DNA of 64,000 nt. Source: Janthinobacterium sp. PAMC25594 (lineage in GTDB: Bacteria > Pseudomonadota > Gammaproteobacteria > Burkholderiales > Burkholderiaceae_D). The notes beneath the pieces were generated by a model. The model was not told the origin of the DNA. It did no database searches and saw only the letters and a program-made list of their open reading frames with translations. The stretch is from NCBI RefSeq assembly GCF_019443505.1, contig NZ_CP080377.1, forward strand, positions 6,324,001 to 6,388,000, in the 5' to 3' direction. Made by a program: the position numbers and the translations under genes. Shown here piece by piece: positions 7,795-17,213 of this stretch. Every line of letters begins with the position of its first letter. The first letter of the stretch is position 1.

Positions 7795-10122
7795 ATGTTC
7801 CAATTGTTTGGTTTTGGCGGCGCCCGCTGCCCGCGCTGCGAACACAAGAACGGCGCTGCCGCCGGCTATTGCGCGCAATGCGGCTTGTCGCTGGGCGCCC
7901 CCGACAGCGACGCGGTGCTGCATGCCAACCAATGGCATCTTGCTGATGGGCAACTGGCCCTGTTCTTCGGCGTGCGCGAACTGTCCTCGCTGTTCGGCAG
8001 CGCGGCGCGGCGCCTGCAGGTACCGGCCGAGTCACGCGCCTGGATCGTGCAATCGGACGCTTTCACCTTGATACCGGCCGGCGACTATGACAGCGCCGCC
8101 TTCTTTGCGCGCCTGCCCGCGCTGCTGCCGGCGCGTCCGGCCGAAGTGCTGATCGCGCGCGCCGACGCCGTCAGCCTGGAATTCGACTTGCCCGGCCTGG
8201 CCAGCACGGAGCGGCTGAACGTCGCCGCCTCCCTGCGCGTGGACATCGCGCTGGGCCAGCCCGATGCGTTCGCGCGCCAGTTCATGCGCGCGCCGGGCGC
8301 CGTCACGCGCGCCCACCTGCACGCCTTGCTGTTGCCGTCCGTGCGCCAGATCGCGCTGGAATTCATCGGCACCCGCGCGCTGCGCGAGATGGATGCGAAT
8401 GCCGACCTGCGGCCGGAATTGAACGAACGCCTGCAATCGGCCCTGACGCAGCGCCTGGCGCCCAGCGGCCTGGCCGTGGCGCGCGTGGAAACGCTGAGCC
8501 TGCGGCACGACAAGCGCGCGGGCGAGGGCGATGCCGGCGCCAGCATCGGCACGCTGTGGCTGGGCGGCTTGCCGGCGCAGGAGCTGGAACAGCACAGCCT
8601 GGAACGCATGAAGCAGCTTGACCAGCTGTATGACGAGGAAGAGTGGCAACGCATCCGCCGCGAAGAACTGGCGGCGCGCCATGCGCACCGGCGCGCCGAG
8701 CTGCGGCAGGATGCAACGGTGGAAAAGGCGGAGTTGGACCACCAGGAAGCGGAGCGCCTGCAGGCGCTGCGCGGGCGCCAGATCGACCTGTACGGCCGCA
8801 TCCTGGAAGCGAAATCGCGGCGCCAGGCGCTCGACCATGGCGCCGCGCTGGCGCTGGGCGAGCTGGAACAGGAACTGGCGCAGAAGGGCGCCCAGCGCGC
8901 CGATGAAACGGCCAACTGGGAACACGTGCGCGCGCTGGCCGCCATCAAGATGCGCAGCGAGCTGGAACTGTCGCAGCTGCACGGGCGCGAGCAGATCCAG
9001 CTGGCGCAGCAGCGCTTTACGCATCAGGTCCACTTGCAGTCGATCGCGCAGCAGATAGAGAGCGCGCTGCTGATCGATGACGAGACGGGACGCCGCACCC
9101 AGCTGGCGCGCCTGCGCCAGGCGGAGGCGGATGCGGCCCAGCGCGAGGCGCAACTGGAGGCGGAGCAGCACCAGGCCGCCTGGCAGGGCCTGATGCTGGC
9201 GAATGCGGCGCGCAAGCGCGAGGCCGAGCGGGTGCAGGAATGGGAAGACCAGATGCAGCTGGCGCGCCAGCGCGAATTGCTGCGTGCCGAGGCGCACAAG
9301 GATGAAGCGGCGCAGGTGCAGGCGGCGGAAATCGCGGAAAAAGTGGCGGCGTTGCGACGCGGCGGCGCGCGCGAGGACGCCATCGCGCAGCAGGAAAAGC
9401 TGTTGCGCACCATCGAGGCCGATGGCGTGCACGCGCGCCAGCTGCAGCAGCAAGCGCAGTTGGCGCAGCTCGACGCGCTGGCCATCGAGGAACAGCGCCA
9501 GCAGCTGCGCCAGCTGGAACAGGAAGCGCAATGGCAGCGCGACTTGCTGGCCATGGCGCAGCAGCGCGAAAGCGATTACGCGCGCTGGAAGGGAGAATAT
9601 GAAGCCCTGCTGGCGCAGCAGGCGCATGCGGCCGAACTGGCGCGCATCGACATCGACCGCATCGAGAAAATCGGAAGCTTGAGCGACACGGGCAAGCTGG
9701 CCATGGCCGCCGGGCAGAACGCGGCCGCGCTGGCGCAAGTGCTCAAGGTGCAGCTGCAGGCGGGCATGAGCGCCGAGCAGATCCACGCGCTGGCGGCGCT
9801 GGCGGCGGCCGAAAACAGCGTCGCGCCGCTGGACGCGCTGCGCATGGCGCAGGACAGCGTGGCGCAGGAGCGCAGCTACCTGGAAGGCCAGGCGGAACGC
9901 GAACGGCGCCAGCAGCTCGACCTGATCAACCTGCAGAACGCGGCGCACGCGCATGGCCTGTCGGCGCAGGCGCAGCTGGGCGTGGCCGTGGCGCAGGCGC
10001 TGCAACCAGGCGCGGCCTCCGCCTCTGCCGCGTCGGCCCGCTGCAAGAACGGCCACGTGCAGCGCGCGGGCCACCCCGAAGACAAATTCTGCGCCGCGTG
10101 CGGCGTCGCCCTGCAGCCTTGA
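7795..10122 (+). CDS. Double zinc-ribbon, SPFH-like coiled-coil protein
   Basis: 775-residue cytoplasmic protein. It begins with a zinc ribbon (C12, C15, C26, C29) and ends with a second Cys cluster (C750, C766, C769, possibly H754 or H760). Residues about 40-240 form an alpha/beta region resembling SPFH/band-7 proteins, including the conserved-looking stretch ALEFIGTRALREMDANADL. About 245-720 is an unbroken Gln/Glu/Arg/Ala-rich coiled coil. The SPFH assignment is inference from layout. A strong AGGAG precedes ATG 7795. Its stop lies 19 bp before the Ser/Thr kinase-FGE gene, so the two are almost certainly one operon. The protein could be a scaffold or substrate for that kinase. Function unknown. 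Confidence 0.75.
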   Translation: MFQLFGFGGARCPRCEHKNGAAAGYCAQCGLSLGAPDSDAVLHANQWHLADGQLALFFGVRELSSLFGSAARRLQVPAESRAWIVQSDAFTLIPAGDYDSAAFFARLPALLPARPAEVLIARADAVSLEFDLPGLASTERLNVAASLRVDIALGQPDAFARQFMRAPGAVTRAHLHALLLPSVRQIALEFIGTRALREMDANADLRPELNERLQSALTQRLAPSGLAVARVETLSLRHDKRAGEGDAGASIGTLWLGGLPAQELEQHSLERMKQLDQLYDEEEWQRIRREELAARHAHRRAELRQDATVEKAELDHQEAERLQALRGRQIDLYGRILEAKSRRQALDHGAALALGELEQELAQKGAQRADETANWEHVRALAAIKMRSELELSQLHGREQIQLAQQRFTHQVHLQSIAQQIESALLIDDETGRRTQLARLRQAEADAAQREAQLEAEQHQAAWQGLMLANAARKREAERVQEWEDQMQLARQRELLRAEAHKDEAAQVQAAEIAEKVAALRRGGAREDAIAQQEKLLRTIEADGVHARQLQQQAQLAQLDALAIEEQRQQLRQLEQEAQWQRDLLAMAQQRESDYARWKGEYEALLAQQAHAAELARIDIDRIEKIGSLSDTGKLAMAAGQNAAALAQVLKVQLQAGMSAEQIHALAALAAAENSVAPLDALRMAQDSVAQERSYLEGQAERERRQQLDLINLQNAAHAHGLSAQAQLGVAVAQALQPGAASASAASARCKNGHVQRAGHPEDKFCAACGVALQP

Positions 10123-10141
10123 TGGAAGCGTTTCACCCCAG

Positions 10142-12466
10142 ATGATGCAAAAAGCACGAGACAAACTGCGGGAACTGCGCGCCCTCCACGACGACGGGCT
10201 GCTCAGCGAGCAGGAATTTGAACGCCGCAAGAACGCCATCCTCGACGCCGAGTACGCGCCGCCCGGCGCCGCGCCCGTGGCCGCGCCGCTGCCCGTGCGC
10301 CAGGGTACGGAACTGGGCTTCATGACGGGCCAGGAAATCGGCCCGCAAAACCGCCGCTACCGGCTCGAACGGCTGATCGGCACGGGCGGCATGGGGCAGG
10401 TGTGGCAAGCCACCGACCTGGCCACGCACGCGGAGCTGGGTAGCAGCGAAATGGTGGCGCTGAAGATCTTGCCGCCGCAGCTGACGCAGAGCGCCACGCA
10501 CGCCAAGCTGCTGATCGAGGAAGCGACCCAGGCGAGAAAACTCGCGCATGAAAACATCGTGCGCGTCTACGAATGGGCACAGGACCCGGCCACGGCCAGC
10601 TATTTCATCATCATGGAATGCCTCGATGGCGAAGACCTCGAGCACTATCTGGCGCGCGAGGGCGCGCTGCCGCTGTCCAGGGTGCAGCAATTGCTGCAGC
10701 CGGTGGCCGAGGCCCTGTCGTATGCGTGGGAAAAGCACAAGCTGGTGCACCGCGACATCAAGCCGGGCAATGTCTTCCTGACGGCGAAGGGCGACGTCAA
10801 ATTGCTCGACTACGGCATCGCTTCGCGCGTGCGCAATGCGGATAGCAGCCTGGCGCTGGACATGCCGAATGCAGGCACGCACGGTTATCGGGCGCCCGAG
10901 GCAGGCGCCAACCAGCGTCAGCCCAGCCCGCGCCTGGACGTGTATGCGGTGGCCGTGATGATCTATCAGATGCTGGAAGGGCGCATGCCGTTCGACGACG
11001 CGCGCAGCGCCAGCCACCTGCCGTCGGCACCGCAAGCGCTGAACGCGCAACAGTGGCAGGTGCTGCAGAACGGTTTTTCGCTGACGGCGGAATTGCGGCC
11101 GCTATCGGTGCAAGCCTTGCTGGAAAATCTGGAACGTGCGGCCGGGCCGTCGCCCGAAGAACTGGCGGAACAGGCGCGCCAGCAGCAGGCGCGCACGGCG
11201 CAGCAACAACGGCAGGCGGCACTGGCCGCCGAACAGGCCCGCGAAGAAGAGATCAAGCGGGCCCGGATACGCCAGGAAGAACTGGACCAGCGCCGCAAGG
11301 CGGAAATCCATGCCGCTGCGCTGGAAAAGCAGCGGCAGGACAAACTGCGCCGCGAGCAGGAGGCGCAGCGCCATTTCGAAGCGGAAGAGGCGCGCAAGCT
11401 GCGCAAGGAAGCGCTGCGCGGCCAGTTGCGCGCGCGCCGCGAAGCCGATGCCGCCACGGCCCTGCAGGAACACCAGGAATTGCAGCGCAAGGCCCTCGTC
11501 GCCAAGGCGGAGGCGGCGTATCGGGCCGAGCAGGAACGGGCGCGTCGCGCAGAGGCCAGCCGCACCGCCGCCGCATCTGTCCCCGCGCCGGCATCCGCGC
11601 CGGCGCCAGAACTGGAATCGGAACCCGAACATGTAGAACCGGTGGCCAACGCCGAAGGCATCTTGCGCGACGATTTCCTCGATGGCGCGGGACAGGGCCC
11701 GGAACTGGTGCTCATTCCCAGCGGCCGCTTCCAGATGGGCGCGCACGAGACGGAGCACAAGGCAGCCATCCAGGCCGGCTCGCAGCAAGCCTGGCTGGAA
11801 CGCGAGATGCCGCAGCACTGGGTCGGCATCGAGCGCCCGTTCGCGCTGGCCCGGCATCCCGTCAGCGTGGGCGAATGGCGCGCCTTCGTCAAGGCGACCG
11901 GCTGGGCGGGCGGTTCCGAGACGGACTGGGACAATCCCGGCTTCGTGCAGAACGAGCAGCATCCGGTGGTGGGCGTGAGCTGGAATGACGCACAGCTGTA
12001 CCTGGCGTGGCTGAGCGAGCGCACGGGCCGGCGGTACCGCCTGCCCAGCGAAGCGGAGTGGGAATACGCGTGCCGCGCCGGCACGCGCACGGCCTTCAAC
12101 GTGGGCGACACGATCAGCACCGAGCAGGCCAACTACGACGGCCTGTATGTCTACAACGGCGGCCCGCGCGGCGTGTACCGGGGCGGCACCAGCCCGCTGG
12201 GCAGCTTCGCGCCGAATTCCTGGGGCCTGTTCGACATGCATGGCAATGTGTGGGAATGGGTGCAGGACGTGGTGCACGACAATTACGAAGGCGCGCCCAC
12301 CGATGGCAGCGCGTGGGAAGAGGGCAGCGACAGCAGCCGGCGCATCCTGCGCGGCGGCTCCTGGCTGTACCACCCGCGCTACCTGCGCTCGGCCCTGCGC
12401 AACGGTTTTTCCACCGTGCTGTCGAACGACATCGTCGGTTTCAGGGTGGCGCGCACGCTCGATTAA
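10142..12466 (+). CDS. SHOCT-Ser/Thr kinase-FGE/sulfatase-modifying-factor fusion
   Basis: 774 residues. A SHOCT-like helical pair comes first (about 4-32, KLRELRALHDDGLLSEQEF), then a Hanks-type kinase (about 72-345) with GTGGMGQVW, VALKIL, HRDIKPGNV near 203, DYG in place of DFG near 223, and RAPE. A charged coiled coil (about 345-485) and a Pro/Ala linker follow. The C-terminal FGE-sulfatase (SUMF1-like) domain spans about 515-774 (LVLIPSGRFQMG, RLPSEAEWEYACRAG, HGNVWEWVQD, RILRGGSW). Catalytic kinase residues appear intact. No membrane helix is seen, so it is likely cytosolic. ATG 10142 is chosen because the longer frame overlaps the upstream gene. FGE-like TagR acts on the kinase PpkA in Pseudomonas T6SS; fusion of the two folds here suggests an analogous built-in regulator. 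Confidence 0.85.
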   Translation: MMQKARDKLRELRALHDDGLLSEQEFERRKNAILDAEYAPPGAAPVAAPLPVRQGTELGFMTGQEIGPQNRRYRLERLIGTGGMGQVWQATDLATHAELGSSEMVALKILPPQLTQSATHAKLLIEEATQARKLAHENIVRVYEWAQDPATASYFIIMECLDGEDLEHYLAREGALPLSRVQQLLQPVAEALSYAWEKHKLVHRDIKPGNVFLTAKGDVKLLDYGIASRVRNADSSLALDMPNAGTHGYRAPEAGANQRQPSPRLDVYAVAVMIYQMLEGRMPFDDARSASHLPSAPQALNAQQWQVLQNGFSLTAELRPLSVQALLENLERAAGPSPEELAEQARQQQARTAQQQRQAALAAEQAREEEIKRARIRQEELDQRRKAEIHAAALEKQRQDKLRREQEAQRHFEAEEARKLRKEALRGQLRARREADAATALQEHQELQRKALVAKAEAAYRAEQERARRAEASRTAAASVPAPASAPAPELESEPEHVEPVANAEGILRDDFLDGAGQGPELVLIPSGRFQMGAHETEHKAAIQAGSQQAWLEREMPQHWVGIERPFALARHPVSVGEWRAFVKATGWAGGSETDWDNPGFVQNEQHPVVGVSWNDAQLYLAWLSERTGRRYRLPSEAEWEYACRAGTRTAFNVGDTISTEQANYDGLYVYNGGPRGVYRGGTSPLGSFAPNSWGLFDMHGNVWEWVQDVVHDNYEGAPTDGSAWEEGSDSSRRILRGGSWLYHPRYLRSALRNGFSTVLSNDIVGFRVARTLD

Positions 12467-12528
12467 TTTATTGTTAAATCTGTCATCTTGGCGGATACTT
12501 CATGCACCCTAACCGTGCCGGAGTATCC

Positions 12529-13248
12529 GTGTTCAAACGCCGCCTGCTGTCCATCGTGTTCGCCTGCCTGCCCTTCTGCGCCCTGGCCAGCGACTTGCCC
12601 TCCTATCCCTTTATCCATGCGACGGGCACTGCCTACAGCTTCGTCACGCCGGACCTGGGCGAGATCGACTTCGACGTCAGCGCCTTCGACCCCGCGCCGG
12701 ACGTGGCCACGGCGCTGGTGCAGACGCGCATCGGGGAAATCAAGGCGCTGCTGGTGGAGCAGGGCTTGCCCGAGGCGGCGGCCGGCATCGAGGTGCGCGA
12801 CGTGCGCAAGGAAATCCGCAAGGGCGCGGAACAGGATCCGGCCAACCCGCAGTACCTGATCAAGGCCAGCGTGCATGTCAATGTGGCGGACCTGTCGAAA
12901 TGGCCCGCCGTCATGCGTCCGCTGCTGGCCATGCCCAACCTCGATGCGTTTGCCGTCACCTTCGGCGCCACCGAACGCATCCGCCTGGAAGAAGAATTGA
13001 TGGGCGAAGCCGTCAAGGATGCGCAGCGCAAGGCCGACGCCATGGCGCGCGGCTTCGGCAAGCGCGCGGGCGCCGTGGCCGGCATCTCCTCGGACCAGCT
13101 GAAAAACCTGGGTAATGCGGTGGGCCTGGTGCCGTCCGACCGCTACCAGCGCGCCAACAGCCGCCAGCGGCAAAATCCCGACGACATGCTGATGGTCACC
13201 AGCCTGAAGATGGGGCAGACGGTCGACGCCGTGTTCCGTATCAAATAG
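12529..13248 (+). CDS. Exported SIMPL-domain (DUF541) protein
   Basis: About 239 residues. A signal peptide (FKRRLLSIVFACLPFCALA-S) is followed by a SIMPL domain: HATGTAYSFVTPDLGEIDF, an EEELMGEAVKDAQRKADAMARGFGK helix near the centre, and a C-terminal strand pair ending TVDAVFRIK. SIMPL proteins are periplasmic or outer-membrane-associated and mostly uncharacterised. GTG 12529 has GGAG five bases upstream and places the signal peptide at the N-terminus; ATG 12502 would add nine residues with no ribosome binding site. It follows the kinase gene by 62 bp, so read-through is possible. Confidence 0.72.
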   Translation: MFKRRLLSIVFACLPFCALASDLPSYPFIHATGTAYSFVTPDLGEIDFDVSAFDPAPDVATALVQTRIGEIKALLVEQGLPEAAAGIEVRDVRKEIRKGAEQDPANPQYLIKASVHVNVADLSKWPAVMRPLLAMPNLDAFAVTFGATERIRLEEELMGEAVKDAQRKADAMARGFGKRAGAVAGISSDQLKNLGNAVGLVPSDRYQRANSRQRQNPDDMLMVTSLKMGQTVDAVFRIK

Positions 13249-13326
13249 CCTGGCGCCCGGGGAGCGGGCTGCGCAAAGCGGGCAAACGGTGTAAATTGTG
13301 GCTTTCCAAACGCACCAAGGAACGCC

Positions 13327-13725
13327 ATGACCATCAAAGCCATCCGCGACCAGTCGCAACCCATGCGCCACATCGTGCACGTGCGCGATCACATCATTTC
13401 CGCCGACGCCTCGGTGGCTGAAGGCGGCGGCGATTCCGGCCCCTCGCCGCACGACCTGTATGACGCGGCCCTGTCGGCCTGCAAGGCGCTCACGGTGGTC
13501 TGGTACGCCAGACACAAGGGCATTCCCCTGGAACATGTGGAAGTGTCGACCGAGCGCGATGCCAGCGAAGAGCGCAAGGGCGTGTACCGCCTGGCCGCCA
13601 CCCTGCACCTGACGGGCGAGCTGACGGATGCGCAGCGTCAGGAATTGCTGGCCGCGGCCGGCAAATGCCCGCTGCATAAATTGATGACGGCTGTCACCAC
13701 CGAAGTGACGACGGTGCTGGCATGA
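13327..13725 (+). CDS. OsmC-family protein
   Basis: 132-residue OsmC/Ohr superfamily protein, normally a cytosolic thiol peroxidase acting on organic hydroperoxides. The two family cysteines are present in SACKALTVVWYA (about residue 56) and GKCPLHKLM (about 115). GPSPHDLYDAALSACK is the usual helix around the peroxidatic Cys. AAGGA precedes ATG 13327. It overlaps the pirin gene by four bases (ATGA), so the two are translationally coupled. Confidence 0.85.
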   Translation: MTIKAIRDQSQPMRHIVHVRDHIISADASVAEGGGDSGPSPHDLYDAALSACKALTVVWYARHKGIPLEHVEVSTERDASEERKGVYRLAATLHLTGELTDAQRQELLAAAGKCPLHKLMTAVTTEVTTVLA

Positions 13726-14609
13726 GCGCGGCCATCCTGAAAAGCCACGAAAAAGACCTGGGCGGCGGCTTTGTCGTGCGGCGTCTGCTGCCGTCAAGCC
13801 AGAAACAGGCCGTCGGTCCCTTCATCTTCTTCGACCATTTCGGCCCCATCGACGTGGCGCCCGACGCCAACCACGACGTGCGCCCCCATCCGCATATCGG
13901 CCTGGCCACCGTCACCTATCTGTTCGAGGGGGCGATCGACCACCGCGACAGCATCGGTTCGTACCAGCGCATCGAGCCGGGCGCCATCAACTGGATGACG
14001 GCCGGGCGCGGCATCGTGCATTCGGAGCGCACGCCGCACGACCTGGCGGGCCAGCCGCACCGCACGCACGGCTTGCAGTTGTGGGCCGCACTGCCGAAGG
14101 CGCATGAAGAAGACGCGCCAAGTTTCACGCACACGCCGCAAGCCGACATTCCCGTCGTGGCGCTCGATGGCGCCGTGGTGAAAGTGTTGATCGGCTCGGC
14201 GTTCGGCCAGACTTCGCCCGTGCGCACCTACATGCAGACGCTGTACCTGGACGTGGCGCTGCCGGCGGGCAAGGAGCTGCGGCTGGAAGGCTTGCCGGCG
14301 GAAGCGGCGATCTATCCGATCAGCGGGGAGGTGCTGGTCGATGGCGTGGCGCTCGTGCCCCATACCATGGCCTTGCTGGAAGCTGGGGCTGCGCCCGTGG
14401 TGACGGCAGGCGGCGGCCCGGTGCAGTTCGTCGTGATCGGCGGCGAGCCGCTGGATGGCCACCGCTTCCTGTTCTGGAATTTCGTCTCGTCGAGCAAGGA
14501 GCGCTTGTCGCAGGCGGCCGACGACTGGAGCGCCCAGCGCATGGGACAAGTGCCGGGCGAGACGGAATTCATCCCGCTGCCGAAGGCGCCCCTGCGCCCG
14601 GCGACCTGA
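13722..14609 (+). CDS. Pirin-family bicupin protein
   Basis: 295 residues. The N-terminal cupin has the pirin metal-ligand pattern: HPHIGLATVTYLFEG (two His near 57-59) and GRGIVHSE (His and Glu near 101-104). The second cupin is about residues 160-260 (PAGKELRLEGLP onward). Some pirins are quercetinases and others are transcription cofactors; the sequence does not settle the role. It overlaps osmC by 4 bp, and its stop is only 7 bp from the convergent TonB-receptor gene. Confidence 0.88.
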   Translation: MSAAILKSHEKDLGGGFVVRRLLPSSQKQAVGPFIFFDHFGPIDVAPDANHDVRPHPHIGLATVTYLFEGAIDHRDSIGSYQRIEPGAINWMTAGRGIVHSERTPHDLAGQPHRTHGLQLWAALPKAHEEDAPSFTHTPQADIPVVALDGAVVKVLIGSAFGQTSPVRTYMQTLYLDVALPAGKELRLEGLPAEAAIYPISGEVLVDGVALVPHTMALLEAGAAPVVTAGGGPVQFVVIGGEPLDGHRFLFWNFVSSSKERLSQAADDWSAQRMGQVPGETEFIPLPKAPLRPAT

Positions 14610-14616
14610 GTCCCTC

Positions 14617-17100
14617 TTAGAAACGCGCGCGCAAGGTCAGTTGCGCCTTGCGCGGCTCGCCATAGAAATTGCCCCACGCTGGCGCACCCACCGTCTGGTA
14701 ATAGCGCTTGTCGAGCAAGTTCGTCACGGACAGCGATGCCGTCCAGTTGCGGTCGATCTGCCAGGCGGCGCGCGCGCTCCACAAGGCATACGCGCCCTGC
14801 GCCACGGTCACGTCGCGCGTGGTGCGCGAGCTCTCCGTCTGGAAGTTCACGCCGCCGCCCACGCTCCACTTCTGCAAGGCGCCAGGCAGGCGGTAGTCGC
14901 TCCACGCGCGCAGCATGTGGCGCGGCGAGTAGGTGCTGGCGAACATTACGCCCGCATTCGACGTCTGCTCCAGATATTTAAAATTGTTCAGGGTGTAGCC
15001 GGCGAACAGCTGCCAGCCCGGCGCCACTTCTCCGCTGATTTCCGCATCGACGCCTGCACTGCGTACCTTGCCCGCCGAGAAATAGCACTCCGTGCCGCTG
15101 GAGCAGGTATTGACCAGGTCGAGCTCCGCGCGGTTGCGCTGCTCGATGCGGAACAGCGCCAGCGAGGTGTTGACCTTGCCGTCGAACAGTTCACCTTTGA
15201 TGCCCACTTCCAGGTTGCGGCCCTTGAGCGGATCGAGCAGGGCGCCTTCGGCCGTGCGCTGGTTTTGCGGCTGGAAGATGTCGGAGACGCTGGCATAGCC
15301 GGACCAGCGCTGGTCAAACGCATAAATGACGCCGCCATATGGCGTGACGACGCCGTTTTCGCGGTACGGATCGATGTACACCTCGCCCGTGTCGCGGTAC
15401 ACGCTGCTCCATTTGTAGTTCGACACGCGCGCGCCCGCCACCACGGTGAGCGGATCGCTGACGCTGAAACGGGCCACGCCGTAGGCGCCCGTCTGCGTCA
15501 TCTTCGTCACGCTGGGATCGCCCCGGTAGCTGTGTTCGCGGAACCAGGCGTCGCTCGGTTCGGCCACGCCGTGATTCGGCTGCAGCGGATTGTTCGCTTG
15601 CTGCAGCAGGGCCAGACTGAAATCGCTGTCGCTTTCCAGGCGGTTCGTGCTGATGCCGGCGCTGAAGCCGTGGCGGCGGCCAAAGGCGTTGAATTTGCCA
15701 TCGAGCGACAGGTCGATGCCCTTGTTGGTGCTGCCGTAGTCGAACACGCCGCCATACATCATCATGCCGGTCAGGGTGGCGGGGTCGATCGCGCCCTGGC
15801 TGAACATGTATTTCACGTCATGCCGCTCGCGCGTGTAGTTGGCGCTGGCCTTGAGCGACCAGTCGGCGTCGAAGCGGTGCTCGAATTCGGCGAAGACGGC
15901 CGTCTGGCGGCTGTTCCAGCGGTTCCAGTCGGCGCCGAGGAAGGTCTCGCGGGGCAGCTTCGGATCGCTGCCGTCGCGGTAGCGCGGCATGCCGGAGAAG
16001 AATGGCGTCGACTTCAGCTTTTCGTAGCTGGCGCCCGTCGTCAGCTTGCTGCCCGGCGCCAGGTCGAATTCCAGCACGCCGTACAGCACGTCCGTGCGGC
16101 TGTCGGCCACGTCATAGAAGTAATCGCGCTGCTCATGCGCGGCCACGGCGCGGCCGCGGATGCTGCCCGACTCGTTCAGCGGACCGGTGACGTCGACTTC
16201 GCCGCGCACGTCGTTCCAGCGGCCCGCGCCGAGCGCCAGTTGCACCTGCTTTTCCGCCAGTGGGCGCTTGCGCACCATGTTGATGGCGGCGCCCGGCGAG
16301 CCGGTGCCCTGCAGCAGGCCCGTGGCGCCGCGCACGATCTCCACGCGATCGAGCATGGCCGTATTGCTGGTGAAGCTGTTCGCCTGCGGGTAGTACATGG
16401 CGCGGTTGACGCCGTCGAACTGGTACGTTTCGACCATGAAGCCGCGCGAATACACATAGCGTCCGCCCATGGGGCTGTCGTACATGGTGATGCCGGTGGT
16501 ATTGGCCAGCACGGCGTCGATGGTGTTGAGGTTCTGGTCGTCCATTTTCTGGCGCGTGACGACGCTGACCGATTGCGGGATTTCGCGCAGGGTTTGCACG
16601 CCCTTGCCGACGGTGACGGCGCGCGCCGCGTACGAGTTGCTGTGTTCACTGACGGGGTCGCGCTCCATGCTGGCGTTCACGACCACGGGGGCCATGACCT
16701 TGTCGCTCGCCGCCTGTGCCGGCGTGGCGGCCGCCTGGCGCAGCACGTAGGCGCCGTTCGGCAGCTGCAGCGCTTCCAGGCCGCTGCCGGCCAGCACCTG
16801 GACAAAGCCCTGACTGACGTTGAAGCTGCCGCGCACGCCGGGCGAGCGCAGGCTGCGCGTTTGCGCGGGATCGGTCGACAAGCTGACGCCGGCGGCGACG
16901 GCAAAATCGTTGAGGGCGGTGGCCAGCGGGCCGGCCGCAATGGCGTAGGCTTGCGGTGCCGCGCTTGAAGCTGCGGCGGCCTGGCCTTGCGCCAGCGCGG
17001 GCGCGGCGAGGAAGGCGGCGGGGGAGGCACACGCCATGGCGAGGACGGCCAGGCGGATGGCGCGCGCGGCGGGATGGAGGACGGGAGTGGTCGGCTGCAT
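14617..17100 (-). CDS. TonB-dependent siderophore receptor with STN signalling domain
   Basis: 827-residue outer-membrane receptor of the FpvA/FhuE type. A signal peptide runs to about residue 38 (APALA-Q). The STN domain (about 48-120; AYAIAAGPLATALNDFAVAAGVSL) passes ligand binding to FecR. The plug (about 150-280) has IPQSVSVVTRQKMDDQ and VEIVRGATGLLQGTGSPGA, and the 22-strand barrel ends with aromatic Phe (LTLRARF). The family and the linked FecR/FecI indicate ferric-siderophore uptake; the exact siderophore cannot be read. It lies 113 bp after fecR in the same direction. No own Fur box was seen, so it may depend on the upstream sigma factor. Confidence 0.9.
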   Translation of the reverse strand: MQPTTPVLHPAARAIRLAVLAMACASPAAFLAAPALAQGQAAAASSAAPQAYAIAAGPLATALNDFAVAAGVSLSTDPAQTRSLRSPGVRGSFNVSQGFVQVLAGSGLEALQLPNGAYVLRQAAATPAQAASDKVMAPVVVNASMERDPVSEHSNSYAARAVTVGKGVQTLREIPQSVSVVTRQKMDDQNLNTIDAVLANTTGITMYDSPMGGRYVYSRGFMVETYQFDGVNRAMYYPQANSFTSNTAMLDRVEIVRGATGLLQGTGSPGAAINMVRKRPLAEKQVQLALGAGRWNDVRGEVDVTGPLNESGSIRGRAVAAHEQRDYFYDVADSRTDVLYGVLEFDLAPGSKLTTGASYEKLKSTPFFSGMPRYRDGSDPKLPRETFLGADWNRWNSRQTAVFAEFEHRFDADWSLKASANYTRERHDVKYMFSQGAIDPATLTGMMMYGGVFDYGSTNKGIDLSLDGKFNAFGRRHGFSAGISTNRLESDSDFSLALLQQANNPLQPNHGVAEPSDAWFREHSYRGDPSVTKMTQTGAYGVARFSVSDPLTVVAGARVSNYKWSSVYRDTGEVYIDPYRENGVVTPYGGVIYAFDQRWSGYASVSDIFQPQNQRTAEGALLDPLKGRNLEVGIKGELFDGKVNTSLALFRIEQRNRAELDLVNTCSSGTECYFSAGKVRSAGVDAEISGEVAPGWQLFAGYTLNNFKYLEQTSNAGVMFASTYSPRHMLRAWSDYRLPGALQKWSVGGGVNFQTESSRTTRDVTVAQGAYALWSARAAWQIDRNWTASLSVTNLLDKRYYQTVGAPAWGNFYGEPRKAQLTLRARF

Positions 17101-17213
17101 GCTCGGTCTTTCTGCTCAGGGTAAGGTCTATGGTGGATGAATCGGCTTCTTACCTGTCAAGCCGAAGCAGCGCAGCGAAACACCAACCCCTGACGCAAAA
17201 AAGATGAAAAATA

